64,000 nucleotides of DNA from Prochlorococcus marinus str. GP2 (GCF_000759885.1 NZ_JNAH01000003.1:124001-188000); one strand, 5' to 3'. Positions 48,453 through 58,225 are shown, counted from the first letter of the stretch. A program made the numbers and translations. The notes: generated by a model from the sequence alone, not told the origin.

Positions 48453-50051
48453 ATGGAAAAAAATAAAGAAAAAATTATTGTAGTTAAAAATCTTACTGTT
48501 AAATATGGTTTAAAACAGCAACCTATTATCAAAAATTTTAATTTGGAAATAGATAGTGGAGATCATTTGGCCATAATAGGACCTTCTGGATGTGGAAAGA
48601 CCACTTTTGCAAAAACATTAGTAAATATATTGCCCGAAAAGGCTACTTCTGAAGGGTATCTATCGATTTCTAGAGTAGACCCTAGGAAAATAAATAATAA
48701 AGATGCACAATTATATAGAAGAAAGAATTTTGGATTTATTTATCAAGACTCTATTAAAAAACTTAATCCGTTAATGAGAGTTGGGGATCATTTATATGAA
48801 TTATTTAAAACAAATGATCAAACTAAATCATCTACGGCTATTAAAAAATTAGTAAGAGAAGTTTTTCAAAAAGTTGGAATTGAAGAAAGTAGACTTGATT
48901 CTTTCCCGCATCAATTTAGTGGTGGAATGAGACAGAGAGTTTCTATAGCAATGGCACTTGCTTTGAAACCTAAATTATTAATAGCTGATGAACCTACAAC
49001 AAGCTTAGATACCAAAACAAGTTTTGAAATTATGCAAGAAATAATTAATCTATGTAATCAATTTGATACTACTTTAATTTTAATTAGTCATGATATTAAT
49101 CTTGCAGCAAAGTGGTGTAAAAAAGTTGCAATAATTGAAAATGGATCGATTGTTGAAAAAGGGAATATATTAGATATTTTTCAATCACCAAAATCAAATA
49201 TTGGGAAAAAGTTAGTAAATGCTACAAAAATAGTATTAGAACCAAATACTAAAAATAATGCTCGAGATCAGGTCGTTCTAGAGGTAAATAACCTAAGACA
49301 TTGGTATAAATTAAATTCTTCAATTTTCATTAATAAGTGGAATAAGGCTTTAAATGAAGTTAGTTTCAAGTTATATGAGAATGAGACTCTTGGAATTGTG
49401 GGTTCTTCAGGGAGCGGTAAAAGTACATTATGTAGGGCTTTAATTGGACTAATTAAAGTAAGAGGTGGTGAAATAAAAATTTATGATAAGAATCATGCAT
49501 CGAAAAAAAATAAATATTTTAAAAAGAATAATAATTTGCAAATAATTTTTCAAGATCCTTTTTCAAGTTTGAATCCGAAAATGACAATTAAAAATATTTT
49601 GGAGGATATACTTTTTATTCAAAAAATTTCTGATAAAAGAAAAATTGAAAAAGAAATAAAATTAATGTTAAGAAATTTAAATCTTCCTTTAAATAATGAT
49701 TTTTTTAATTCTTATCCTAGCCAATTATCTGGTGGTCAATTGCAAAGAATTTCATTAGCCAGAGCGCTATTGTTGAAACCAAAAATTTTGATTTGTGATG
49801 AGAGCGTTAATATGTTGGATGCTTCAGTAAAAATAGAAATTCTTGAATTACTTAGAGTCTTGCAAGAAAAAATGAATTTAACGATTATATTTATTACTCA
49901 TGATTTAGGCATTGCTAAAAGATTTTGTGATAGGTTGTTAGTCATGAATCAGGGAAAGATAGTTGATGAAGGAGAAAGTTCTACAATATTCACTAAAACT
50001 CAAAACACGTATACAAAATCGCTTCTAAATTCCTCTTTAAATCTTATTTAA
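48453..50051 (+). CDS. ABC transporter ATP-binding protein with two ATPase domains
   Basis: A 532-residue tandem ATPase of the oligopeptide/nickel family. First domain: Walker A GPSGCGKTT (43-51) and signature FSGGMRQRVSIAMALALKP with Walker B LLIADEPTTSLD. Second domain: Walker A GSSGSGKST (near 316) and LSGGQLQRISLARAL with CDESVNMLD. This fused DppD-DppF-like layout normally serves a peptide or metal importer. No permease or binding-protein gene is adjacent, so partners must be encoded elsewhere and the substrate is unknown. Its 3' end overlaps convergent rluD by 8 bases. Confidence 0.88.
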   Translation: MEKNKEKIIVVKNLTVKYGLKQQPIIKNFNLEIDSGDHLAIIGPSGCGKTTFAKTLVNILPEKATSEGYLSISRVDPRKINNKDAQLYRRKNFGFIYQDSIKKLNPLMRVGDHLYELFKTNDQTKSSTAIKKLVREVFQKVGIEESRLDSFPHQFSGGMRQRVSIAMALALKPKLLIADEPTTSLDTKTSFEIMQEIINLCNQFDTTLILISHDINLAAKWCKKVAIIENGSIVEKGNILDIFQSPKSNIGKKLVNATKIVLEPNTKNNARDQVVLEVNNLRHWYKLNSSIFINKWNKALNEVSFKLYENETLGIVGSSGSGKSTLCRALIGLIKVRGGEIKIYDKNHASKKNKYFKKNNNLQIIFQDPFSSLNPKMTIKNILEDILFIQKISDKRKIEKEIKLMLRNLNLPLNNDFFNSYPSQLSGGQLQRISLARALLLKPKILICDESVNMLDASVKIEILELLRVLQEKMNLTIIFITHDLGIAKRFCDRLLVMNQGKIVDEGESSTIFTKTQNTYTKSLLNSSLNLI

Positions 50052-51003
50052 CTTTAAGAACACTTAGTAATTTTTGAAAATCTAATGGTAATTCTGATTC
50101 AAATATCATTTCTTTACCATTAATTGGATGTATAAGTCCAAGCTTGATGGCATGTAAAGCTTGGCCATCTAATTTACATGGTAGTTTTTTACATCTTCCA
50201 TATAAAGGATCACCCACAATTGGATGATTAATGTGAGCGCAATGTACTCTTATTTGATGCGTTCGCCCCGTATCTAGTTTGAAACTCATTAATGAGTAAT
50301 TGCCAAATCTCTCTTCTAATTTCCAATAGGTACACGCATACCTTCCTGAAGTTTCTTCAACTACTTTATATTTCAATCTATTTAATTTATCTCTACCAAT
50401 ATTCCCCACTATTTGGCCTTTTTCAGAATTAGGTGCTCCATGAATTACTGCAATATATTCGCGTGATGCAATTTTTTCTTTAATTTGTTTCTGAAGATTT
50501 ACTAATGCCTCTTGGCTTTTTGCAACCACCATACATCCGGAAGTATCTTTATCTAATCTGTGAACAATCCCAGGTCTTAGTTTCCCATTAATTCCAGGTA
50601 GATTTTTACAGTGAAAAAGTAATCCATTCACTAAAGTTCCAGATTTGTGTCCAGGTGCTGGATGAACAATTAGTCCTGATTGTTTATTAATTACTATGAT
50701 GTGCTCGTCTTCAAAAAGGATATTTAAATCCATTTTTTCAGGTTTCAAATAAATAAGAGGTTCTGGAGGAGGCATCCATATTTGAATATTGTCGCCATTT
50801 TTTAATGGGGTCTTTGCTTTCGCGGTTTTATAGTTTACAAGTACTAAACCTGAATTTATAAAATGTTGAATTCTTGCTCTACTTTGTTCTGGCCTTTTAC
50901 TTACCAACCATCTGTCTAGCCTCATAGGAAGAGGTAGCTCATAAATAATTTCTATAAGCTCACCTTCTCCAATGCCGAAAGAATTTTGATTATTTAATTC
51001 CAT
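50044..51003 (-). CDS. rluD: Pseudouridine synthase RluD family
   Basis: Large-subunit rRNA pseudouridine synthase, 319 residues. It has an N-terminal S4 RNA-binding domain (about 26-78), and the catalytic Asp151 in HRLDKDTSG (148-156). RluC and RluD relatives cannot be separated by eye; the S4 domain fits both. It overlaps rbgA by 10 bases and is coupled with it, so two ribosome-assembly genes form one unit. Confidence 0.92.
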   Translation of the reverse strand: MELNNQNSFGIGEGELIEIIYELPLPMRLDRWLVSKRPEQSRARIQHFINSGLVLVNYKTAKAKTPLKNGDNIQIWMPPPEPLIYLKPEKMDLNILFEDEHIIVINKQSGLIVHPAPGHKSGTLVNGLLFHCKNLPGINGKLRPGIVHRLDKDTSGCMVVAKSQEALVNLQKQIKEKIASREYIAVIHGAPNSEKGQIVGNIGRDKLNRLKYKVVEETSGRYACTYWKLEERFGNYSLMSFKLDTGRTHQIRVHCAHINHPIVGDPLYGRCKKLPCKLDGQALHAIKLGLIHPINGKEMIFESELPLDFQKLLSVLKVK

Positions 51004-51866
51004 AGTGGGACTTCTAAAGCAATTTTACCCAGCATTTGATTTCTATAATCTTCCAATAACTTATGAGACATTCTCCTTTTATCGCCTGAGGTATGTTTTG
51101 AAGCTGCTTCGTCAATCCAAGCAGAAGGACTCTTAAAGCCTTTGGTAATATCGACTCCATATCTATTAGATATTTGTTTAACTGAGATATTCGCATTTTT
51201 ATCTTTGTTTAAAGTGGATATAATTTTGATAAATCCAATTGCGACACTCTCTATTTCATAAGCAGCTTCACCAATATCGTCACACAGTGCAAGATTAAGT
51301 GCTGATTTTTGATCTTCTAAATTTGGAGGTATAACACCAGGAGCATCTAGCAGATCTATACCACTTTCTAATTTTATCCATCTTATATTACGAGTTACGC
51401 CTGCTTTCCTAGCGCTATCTACAACTCTTTTTTTTGCAATTCTATTAATTAATGCTGACTTTCCTACGTTTGGAAAACCAAGCGTAAGGGCTCTAATTGG
51501 CCTTATTCTCATACCTCTAGAAATCCTTCTATCATCAATTGAAGACCTTGAATCTTTGGCTGACTTACAAATTTCTTTAATCCCTATTCCTCTTTTAGCA
51601 TCACACCAAAGAGGATATTGATTATTAGCATTAAACCACTTATTCCAACTTTTGATTGTATTAGGGGAGATCATATCTGATCTGTTAATAACAAGAATAT
51701 GTTTTTTATTATTTATCCATTTATTTAAGTGTGGATGTCCTGTTGACAAAGGAATTCGTGCATCTCTAACTTCTATAACTAAATCTACTTTATTGATAAC
51801 TTCAGATAATTTCTTTTCTGCTTTTGCGATATGGCCTGGGTACCATTGGATTTTGGGTATGTCCAC
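50994..51866 (-). CDS. rbgA: Ribosome biogenesis GTPase RbgA (YlqF)
   Basis: A circularly permuted GTPase (G4-G5-G1-G2-G3 order) used in late 50S assembly. The 290-residue protein has WYPGHIAKAEKKL near the start, G4-like VINRSD (59-64, NRSD in place of NKxD), G1 GFPNVGKSALI (130-140) and G3-like LLDAPGVIPP. The family C-terminal domain binds rRNA. It is upstream of rluD with a 10-base overlap. Confidence 0.93.
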   Translation of the reverse strand: MDIPKIQWYPGHIAKAEKKLSEVINKVDLVIEVRDARIPLSTGHPHLNKWINNKKHILVINRSDMISPNTIKSWNKWFNANNQYPLWCDAKRGIGIKEICKSAKDSRSSIDDRRISRGMRIRPIRALTLGFPNVGKSALINRIAKKRVVDSARKAGVTRNIRWIKLESGIDLLDAPGVIPPNLEDQKSALNLALCDDIGEAAYEIESVAIGFIKIISTLNKDKNANISVKQISNRYGVDITKGFKSPSAWIDEAASKHTSGDKRRMSHKLLEDYRNQMLGKIALEVPLWN

Positions 51867-52080
51867 TTCAATAAATCAAATAAAATTTTGTATTCCTTTT
51901 AGTTTTTATAGGTTTCAAAAGTATTTACTTCTAAAGTTTAGTATAAATTTAATGACTAAAAAAAATTTTATAATCGTTAATTCTTAAAATTTATTAAGGC
52001 ATAGGTAACAGTAACTACTTTTTAACCCAATAAGCCCAAATAAACGTTAGGGTCTTGAGATTATAAATATAGCTTTTTTA
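51867..52080 (+). promoter_or_regulatory. Intergenic region, rbgA and pgk promoters, with NtcA-like palindrome
   Basis: This is the longest gene-free stretch (214 bases). It contains GTA (52005-52007), N8, TAC (52016-52018), an exact NtcA-type core, and TATAAAT at 52062-52068 as a possible pgk -10 box. The spacing from palindrome to this -10 is about 43 bases, so the classic class II NtcA arrangement (about 22) is not met. An open frame running through the first part is short and looks accidental. Confidence 0.35.
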
Positions 52081-53289
52081 ATGTCAAAATTATCTCTTTC
52101 CAGTCTTGATAAGACACATTTAGAAGGAAAAAAAGTTCTTGTTAGAGTAGATTTTAATGTTCCATTAAATGAAGATGGTCAAATAACTGACGATACGCGT
52201 ATTCGTGCAGCGATCCCAACTATTGAATATCTTATTAATAATTCTGCAAAAGTTATTTTAGCTGCTCATTTTGGTAGACCAAAGGGTCAGGTAAATGAAA
52301 AAATGAGATTAACTCCAGTAGCAGCTAGATTAAGTGAATTGTTGGGGCAAAATGTTGCTCTTACTAACAGTTGTATTGGTGATGAAGCAGTTGCACAATC
52401 AAATAGCTTATCTAATGGAGATGTTCTTTTACTTGAAAATGTTCGTTTTTTTGGTGAAGAGGAAAAGAACGACCTGGAGTTTGCTAAAAAATTAGCTTCA
52501 CATGCAGATATGTATGTGAATGATGCTTTCGGTGCTGCTCATAGAGCTCATGCTTCAACTCAGGGAGTTACTAATTATTTGAGTCCATCAGTAGCTGGAT
52601 TCCTATTAGAAAAAGAATTGCAATACTTACAAGGAGCGGTAGATGCCCCAAATCGTCCATTGGCAGCAATAGTTGGAGGATCCAAGGTTAGTAGCAAAAT
52701 AGGTGTGCTTGATTCTTTATTAGATAAGTGTGACAAAATAATGATTGGTGGAGGTATGATCTTTACTTTTTACAAAGCTAGAGGTCTTGATGTTGGAAAG
52801 AGTTTAGTAGAAGAAGATAAACTTGAGCTTGCAAAAGATCTAGAAGCAAAGGCAAAAGCAAAAGGTGTCGAATTATTATTGCCCACTGATGTTGTTTTAG
52901 CTAATGAATTTTCTCCTGATGCGGAAAGTAAAATATCTCAAATTGATTCAATTAGTGGAAATTGGATGGGTCTAGATATAGGTCCTGATTCCATAAAAGT
53001 TTTTCAGAATGCTCTTGCAGAATGTAAGACAATAATTTGGAATGGTCCAATGGGTGTTTTCGAATTTGATAAATTTGCAGAAGGTACTAATGCAATAGCT
53101 ACTACCCTTGCAGACTTAAGTTCTTTTTCTGAAGTTTGTACAATAATCGGTGGAGGAGATTCAGTTGCAGCAGTTGAGAAAGCAGGATTAGCCGAGAAAA
53201 TGTCTCACATATCTACTGGAGGTGGAGCTAGTTTGGAACTTTTAGAAGGCAAAACATTACCTGGTGTAGCTGCTTTAAACGACGCTTAA
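52081..53289 (+). CDS. pgk: Phosphoglycerate kinase
   Basis: Calvin-cycle and glycolytic enzyme interconverting 1,3-bisphosphoglycerate and 3-phosphoglycerate. The 402-residue protein has the N-domain RVDFNVPL (22-29), [12 protein letters not shown] (about 37-48), HFGRPKG (about 64-70), and C-terminal [13 protein letters not shown] and [13 protein letters not shown]. All conserved features are intact. Promoter region is 51867-52080. Its stop is one base from the convergent stop of an unknown exported protein. Confidence 0.97.
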   Translation: MSKLSLSSLDKTHLEGKKVLVRVDFNVPLNEDGQITDDTRIRAAIPTIEYLINNSAKVILAAHFGRPKGQVNEKMRLTPVAARLSELLGQNVALTNSCIGDEAVAQSNSLSNGDVLLLENVRFFGEEEKNDLEFAKKLASHADMYVNDAFGAAHRAHASTQGVTNYLSPSVAGFLLEKELQYLQGAVDAPNRPLAAIVGGSKVSSKIGVLDSLLDKCDKIMIGGGMIFTFYKARGLDVGKSLVEEDKLELAKDLEAKAKAKGVELLLPTDVVLANEFSPDAESKISQIDSISGNWMGLDIGPDSIKVFQNALAECKTIIWNGPMGVFEFDKFAEGTNAIATTLADLSSFSEVCTIIGGGDSVAAVEKAGLAEKMSHISTGGGASLELLEGKTLPGVAALNDA

Positions 53290-53290
53290 A

Positions 53291-54016
53291 CTATATCTCA
53301 TCAACAACATCAATACTCTTTGTGAAAGTAATCATTCCCTTAGGGTGAGCTATAATTCCTGACCATATTTGTATCCCTGGCTTAGAAGGAGCTCTTGTCA
53401 TTTTAAAAATTCCCCCAGCTACTAATGGCTCTAATAAAATTTCTTGTTCAAAAATTGAATTTACTTGATGAGGTTTTATAGCTCCTGCAATAATAACTTC
53501 TTCGAGAGGTTTATTTAGAATTATATCGATATCATATTTTGAACCAGTAAGAACTTTATCAGGAATTTTAAAAATAATATCTATTTTCTTATCATCATTT
53601 CTTATTGTTGTGAATAAATTTTTGATTATTCCTTCATCTATTTTCCCATTTACAATTGAGAATAAAAAATCAAAATTGGATTCTAATATATGTATATCTT
53701 CATCAACTATTTTTTTTCCTGAAACTTTAATTTGTAAAATATCCTTATTTGGAATATTAGATTTTAATCTTTTAATGTTCCATTCGCTACTAGGGAAATC
53801 ATTAATAATCTTTGAAAATTGTTTTTGTATATTTTGATTTTCATAATCGCTAAAATTTTTTCTGATAAATTCTAAATCTCTATTATTTAAAGCGTTTTCT
53901 AGATTTCTAATAAAGTTAACTTTTAAAGTTTGCGTTATTGCTGAATCGGGAATAATGAGATAAATAAATAAGTAGAGAGGAACACTTATATATTTGAATA
54001 AGTTTAAATTCAACAT
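53291..54016 (-). CDS. Probable exported protein of unknown function
   Basis: A 241-residue protein with a hydrophobic N-terminal segment (about 7-25) ending at a possible signal-peptidase site near SAITQT (about 25-30). The mature part starts with a helical segment (FIRNLENALNNRDLEFIRKNF), then alternating beta-like strands (ILQIKVSGKKI, FLFSIVNGKID), recalling an NTF2-like domain. A second strand-rich part ends with MITFTKSIDVVDEI. I do not recognise the family. Divergent from murG with 41 bases between starts. Confidence 0.6.
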   Translation of the reverse strand: MLNLNLFKYISVPLYLFIYLIIPDSAITQTLKVNFIRNLENALNNRDLEFIRKNFSDYENQNIQKQFSKIINDFPSSEWNIKRLKSNIPNKDILQIKVSGKKIVDEDIHILESNFDFLFSIVNGKIDEGIIKNLFTTIRNDDKKIDIIFKIPDKVLTGSKYDIDIILNKPLEEVIIAGAIKPHQVNSIFEQEILLEPLVAGGIFKMTRAPSKPGIQIWSGIIAHPKGMITFTKSIDVVDEI

Positions 54017-54057
54017 TTTTGTTATTTGTTATTTTCATTTTACTAATTTAAGTTTTT

Positions 54058-55149
54058 ATGTCTAAAAAAAATAATATATTAGTCGCATCTAGTGGAACAG
54101 GAGGGCATATTTTCCCAGCACTAGCAGTTACTAAAGAATTAGAAGATGAATGGAATATTAATTGGTTGGGTGTTCATAAAAGACTTGATCAAAATCTTAT
54201 TCCCCAAAGATATAATTTGATGACATTAAATATAAAGACTCCAAGAAAAAATATTTTTTTGTTTTATCAATATATAAAAATTTTAATTTCAACTTTCCAA
54301 ATAATTCGCATTTTAAAAGAAAAAAAAATTAATTTAGTTTTTACGACCGGAGGATATATATCAGCGCCTACTATTGTAGCTTCAAAACTTCTTAGGATAC
54401 CTGTCATTATTCATGAATCAAATTTAATACCAGGAATGGTCACCAAATATTTTGGTTTTTTATGTAACTATGTTCTTTTAGGATTCAAGAAAACAAATTG
54501 TTATTTAAAAAATTGTAAAACTATTTTCACTGGTACCCCTTTAAGGGAGCAATTCTATAAATCTAATCTTTTACCAGAGTGGGTTCCAAAAGGAAAGGGT
54601 CCTCTCTTGATTGTTATGGGAGGTAGTCAAGGATCAAAAGCTATAAATCAAATTCTTTATGAATCTCAAGAATTTTTAATAAAAAAAAAGTTTCGAATAG
54701 TTCATATTGTTGGAGAGAATAATCAAAAAAACTTTTATGTAAAAAATACAAAAAATTATGTTCAAAAGAAATTTACTAATCAAATTCCAGCTTTAATACA
54801 AAACTGTGATCTTGTAATATCAAGATCTGGTTCGGGCACAATAAATGAACTTATAGAAACTGAAAAACCTTCAATTTTAATTCCATACCCTTATTCAAAA
54901 AATAATCACCAGGAGAAAAATGCAATAATTCTTGCTGAAAATGGAGGATCAGTTTTAATGAATCAAAATAAAATTTCTAAAGAACTTTTTGAAGAAACTT
55001 TAGATAGGATTTTTAAGAGAAAATTAAAAAATGGAAAGAATCAATATGAAATATTAGATCTTATGAAAAAGAACATGAAAAATAAAAATAAAATTAAATC
55101 TAAAGTTGAGATTAAAAAATTAATTAATTATTTTTTAAAGGAATTTTGA
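54058..55149 (+). CDS. murG: UDP-GlcNAc:lipid I N-acetylglucosaminyltransferase MurG
   Basis: GT-B glycosyltransferase that converts lipid I to lipid II in peptidoglycan synthesis. The 363-residue protein has the N-terminal glycine motif SSGTGGHIFPALAV (11-24), TTGGYISAPTIVA (about 99-111), MGGSQGSKAIN (about 188-198) and the C-terminal sugar-nucleotide site SRSGSGTINELIE (about 258-270). Its 3' end overlaps the convergent cobC/cobD-type gene by 22 bases. Confidence 0.95.
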   Translation: MSKKNNILVASSGTGGHIFPALAVTKELEDEWNINWLGVHKRLDQNLIPQRYNLMTLNIKTPRKNIFLFYQYIKILISTFQIIRILKEKKINLVFTTGGYISAPTIVASKLLRIPVIIHESNLIPGMVTKYFGFLCNYVLLGFKKTNCYLKNCKTIFTGTPLREQFYKSNLLPEWVPKGKGPLLIVMGGSQGSKAINQILYESQEFLIKKKFRIVHIVGENNQKNFYVKNTKNYVQKKFTNQIPALIQNCDLVISRSGSGTINELIETEKPSILIPYPYSKNNHQEKNAIILAENGGSVLMNQNKISKELFEETLDRIFKRKLKNGKNQYEILDLMKKNMKNKNKIKSKVEIKKLINYFLKEF

Positions 55150-56252
55150 ATTTCTTCACATAAAAGAATATTTTTTTCCGGGCTCTGTAAACTTATTCTT
55201 GCCCACTTCTCGTTAAGAAATCTAAATGAAGTGCATTCTCTAAGTAATATTCCTTTTCTTTCCAAGTATTTTATATTCGGCAACAAAGATGTTTTACTTT
55301 CTATTAAAAAAAAATTGGTTGAAGAATTATGAACTTTAAGGTTTTCTATTTTTGATAGTTGTGCGCATACTCTTTCTCTTTCAATATTTATCCAGCTATG
55401 AATCTTACTTATCCATTGTAGATAGAATTTCTGATTACTTAGTAAATCAATTCCTGCTTTAATAGCGAAGGAATTTAATGGCCAAGGATCTCTATTTATT
55501 TCCCATTGCTTGAGTTTTTTCGATGAACCAATTATGTAACCTAATCTAAGACCAGGAATGTTGAAGATTTTTGTTAGGCTTCTTAAGACTAATAGATTAT
55601 CATATTTTTTAGTTAAAGGTATTAAAGATTCTTTATCTCCATAAGGTGTTATAGATAAGAAAGCTTCATCACAAATAACTAACTTATATTTTTTTAAAAT
55701 TTCCTCCAATGAATTTTTACCCCATAATTGCCCTGTAGGGTTATGTGGATTTGTTATCCAAATAACATCACCTTTAGGATGAATTGGAAATGATTGAGGA
55801 AAAATATTATTCCAGTTTTTTGGCAATTCGCAATGTATGAAATTGCTGTCCCAACAGTTTAAAGCTCTTTCATAATCAACAAAGCATGGAGAAGGGATGC
55901 AACTTATTCCAAATTTGGATGCTTCATAACCTGCCCAGGTTATTAGCTCAGAAGCTCCATTTCCAGGTAATATATTGTCTGCATTTATCCCATGAAATTT
56001 TGCGATTATTTCTTTTAAATCACTTAAGTTTCTCTCAGGGTAATATCTAAAACGACGATTCTTAATTACCTCATTTAATGAATCTATTAGTATTTTAGGA
56101 GGCTCAAAGGGTACTAATGATGCACTTGAGTCAATGATTTCGGAGGGTAATAAATTTAATTTTTTTGCACTTGCATATACATTCCCTCCATGTTTTAAGT
56201 TTGATTTCTGCATGTCTTCTTTTGAGTAATCATTATTTTCTGAATTATTCAT
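55128..56252 (-). CDS. cobD: Threonine-phosphate decarboxylase-like PLP enzyme (cobalamin pathway)
   Basis: Fold type I PLP enzyme of 374 residues. The N-terminal HGGNVYASAKKLNL (21-34) is characteristic of CobC/CobD-type L-threonine-O-3-phosphate decarboxylases, which supply the aminopropanol arm of cobamides. NPHNPTG (168-174) and PLP lysine K228 in RSLTKIFNIPGLRLGY are conserved aminotransferase-like residues. Prochlorococcus makes pseudocobalamin, so the function fits, but no other cob gene is adjacent and HisC-like enzymes are close relatives. It follows pyrD on the same strand. Confidence 0.83.
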   Translation of the reverse strand: MNNSENNDYSKEDMQKSNLKHGGNVYASAKKLNLLPSEIIDSSASLVPFEPPKILIDSLNEVIKNRRFRYYPERNLSDLKEIIAKFHGINADNILPGNGASELITWAGYEASKFGISCIPSPCFVDYERALNCWDSNFIHCELPKNWNNIFPQSFPIHPKGDVIWITNPHNPTGQLWGKNSLEEILKKYKLVICDEAFLSITPYGDKESLIPLTKKYDNLLVLRSLTKIFNIPGLRLGYIIGSSKKLKQWEINRDPWPLNSFAIKAGIDLLSNQKFYLQWISKIHSWINIERERVCAQLSKIENLKVHNSSTNFFLIESKTSLLPNIKYLERKGILLRECTSFRFLNEKWARISLQSPEKNILLCEEIQNSFKK

Positions 56253-56282
56253 TATTAATTATTCTTTATTCATTTTCTAATG

Positions 56283-57452
56283 TTATTCAACCCATTTTAA
56301 ATCTGATCCAATGGCCTCTTTAATATTGGATAATTGATGGTAATTAAGTTGTTTTAAGAATCCTTGAAGTATATCTGGTACTAGTTTTGGACCTTTGTAT
56401 ATCCAACCTGTATAGAGTTGAATTAATGAGGCTCCAGAACAAATTCTTTCCCAAGCTGACTCGGGACTATCAATCCCACCAACGCCAATTAAAATAATCT
56501 TTTTATCAATATTATGAATATATTTTATTATTTGATTGGCTTTTTTTTGTAGAGGCCTCCCACTTAATCCTCCATTCTCATCAGAAAGTAATAATCCAGT
56601 TTGCTGTATCTTTCTATTTTCAAGACCTAATCTATCAATGCTAGTGTTAGTAGCAATTATTCCATCTATGTTTTCCTCTATTATTAATTGACAAATATCT
56701 TCGATATCTCTAAGGCTTAAATCTGGCGCAATTTTTACAAATAAAGGCGGACAATTAGGTAAGTTTTTAATTTCTTTAAGAAGTTCTTTTAGTAGAATTG
56801 GATCTTGCAATTTTCTGAGTCCTTCAGTATTTGGAGAACTTACATTTATTGCTGCGTAATCACAATATGGAATTAATAATTTTAGAGAAGTTAAATAATC
56901 ATCTTTTGCTTGAGATAAACTTGTGATTTTAGATTTGCCGAAATTTATCCCTAGACAAATATTTTCCCTGTTTTTTTTGAACTCAATACCTTGCTCAAGA
57001 AAATTTTTAACAAGATTTTCAGCACCATTATTATTGAATCCCATCCTATTTAATGCTGCCTCTTCTTCTGCCAATCTAAATAACCTTGGTTTTGGATTAC
57101 CATTTTGAGCAAATTTAGTTACAGTTCCCAATTCAGCAAATCCAAAACCAAAATCTTTCCATATATTTGCAGCATTTCCATTTTTGTCAAAACCCGCAGC
57201 TAAACCAATTGGATTACAAAAATTTATTCCACATATGTTCTGACTTAACCTTTTATCAATTACAGAAAATTCTTCATTTAGACTTTTTAGGATTGATGAA
57301 ACTACAGGCCAATTTTGTTTTCTTGAACTAAACGATAAAAGGCTAAGAGATAAATTAGTTAAATATTCTGCATCTATTCCAGAGTCTTTTTTTAGTATAG
57401 GGGTAATCAAGTTTTTATAGAGATTTTTAAATACACCCTTATGTTCATTCAT
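56283..57452 (-). CDS. pyrD: Dihydroorotate dehydrogenase (quinone, class 2)
   Basis: FMN enzyme oxidising dihydroorotate to orotate with quinone as acceptor. The 389-residue protein has an N-terminal helical membrane-association region (class 2), AAGFDKNG (85-92), GFGFAELGTVT (about 102-112), the catalytic-Ser loop NVSSPNTEGLR (203-213) and C-terminal IGVGGIDSPE. It lies between rnhA and the cobD-type gene on the same strand. Confidence 0.95.
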   Translation of the reverse strand: MNEHKGVFKNLYKNLITPILKKDSGIDAEYLTNLSLSLLSFSSRKQNWPVVSSILKSLNEEFSVIDKRLSQNICGINFCNPIGLAAGFDKNGNAANIWKDFGFGFAELGTVTKFAQNGNPKPRLFRLAEEEAALNRMGFNNNGAENLVKNFLEQGIEFKKNRENICLGINFGKSKITSLSQAKDDYLTSLKLLIPYCDYAAINVSSPNTEGLRKLQDPILLKELLKEIKNLPNCPPLFVKIAPDLSLRDIEDICQLIIEENIDGIIATNTSIDRLGLENRKIQQTGLLLSDENGGLSGRPLQKKANQIIKYIHNIDKKIILIGVGGIDSPESAWERICSGASLIQLYTGWIYKGPKLVPDILQGFLKQLNYHQLSNIKEAIGSDLKWVE

Positions 57453-57458
57453 AAAAAA

Positions 57459-58178
57459 TTAGGATACTTTTTTTTCTATTATCCAATATTTTTTATCTTT
57501 AGGAATTAATCTCCAATTACGCCATTCAAAAAGTAAATATTGTTTTATATCTACGTGGTTTTCTTCACCTAATAAATTACTAAGTTCTAGTGAACTTAAT
57601 AAGTACTTTTTTTCTGCAAATTTTTGAATTAATTCATTTCTTGAAAATAATTCCTGAATTTCTGAAGGTGCATTTTTTTCAAAAAAGTCTACTGAAGATT
57701 CAGACTCTTTTAAGTTACTTTTTAAAGATATACCTTTGCTATAGTTGGTTGCGATTTTATCAACCCTATCATTTTGTTTGTCACCGCTATGGCCTTTAAC
57801 ATATTCCATGACAAGGTCATTAATTCTTAATTGGTCAATTTTTTGCCATAAATCAAGATTTTGAACTGATTTGCCTGAGCTTGTTTTCCATCCATTTCTC
57901 TTCCAATTAATAATCCATTTTGTATAGCCTTCTATGACATATTTACTATCAGTTCTTAATTTAAAGTTCTTTTTTAATTTATAGGTTTTTAATTTTTCAA
58001 GTGTTTTTATGGCCGCAGTTAGTTCCATCCTATTATTTGTAGTATTTTGCTCGGAACCACCTATTTCTAATTCGCTGCCATCTTCAAAAATTATTAATCC
58101 CCCCCAACCTCCTGGACCTGGATTACCACTGCAGGCTCCATCTGTTGCAGCTTCAATTGCAATACTATCGCTATTCAT
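57459..58178 (-). CDS. rnhA: Ribonuclease HI with C-terminal extension
   Basis: Degrades RNA of RNA-DNA hybrids. The catalytic DEDD residues are in place: D13 ([10 protein letters not shown]), E52 (NRMELTAAI), D77 (RTDSKY) and D140 (NDRVD); the core spans about 1-150. The protein then continues another 90 residues, ending with [18 protein letters not shown]. This tail is absent from E. coli RNase HI and I cannot name its fold. It starts 47 bases after the rplL stop, with a hairpin (58187-58211) in between. Confidence 0.92.
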   Translation of the reverse strand: MNSDSIAIEAATDGACSGNPGPGGWGGLIIFEDGSELEIGGSEQNTTNNRMELTAAIKTLEKLKTYKLKKNFKLRTDSKYVIEGYTKWIINWKRNGWKTSSGKSVQNLDLWQKIDQLRINDLVMEYVKGHSGDKQNDRVDKIATNYSKGISLKSNLKESESSVDFFEKNAPSEIQELFSRNELIQKFAEKKYLLSSLELSNLLGEENHVDIKQYLLFEWRNWRLIPKDKKYWIIEKKVS

Positions 58179-58186
58179 AAATTTTG

Positions 58187-58211
58187 AAGCCGATATTAAG
58201 TGTATCGGCTT
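58187..58211 (-). other. Hairpin between rplL and rnhA
   Basis: AAGCCGATA / TATCGGCTT, a perfect 9-bp inverted repeat with a 7-base loop, just upstream of the rnhA start. On the minus strand a T-run precedes the stem and none follows it, so a standard intrinsic terminator is doubtful. It may limit read-through or stabilise the rplL 3' end. Confidence 0.45.
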
Positions 58212-58225
58212 AAAAAAATCTTATC

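Noticed and set aside
51652-51987. Plus-strand ORF of 111 codons running from rbgA into the pgk upstream region
   Set aside because: Mostly antisense to rbgA, no domain, low-complexity end.
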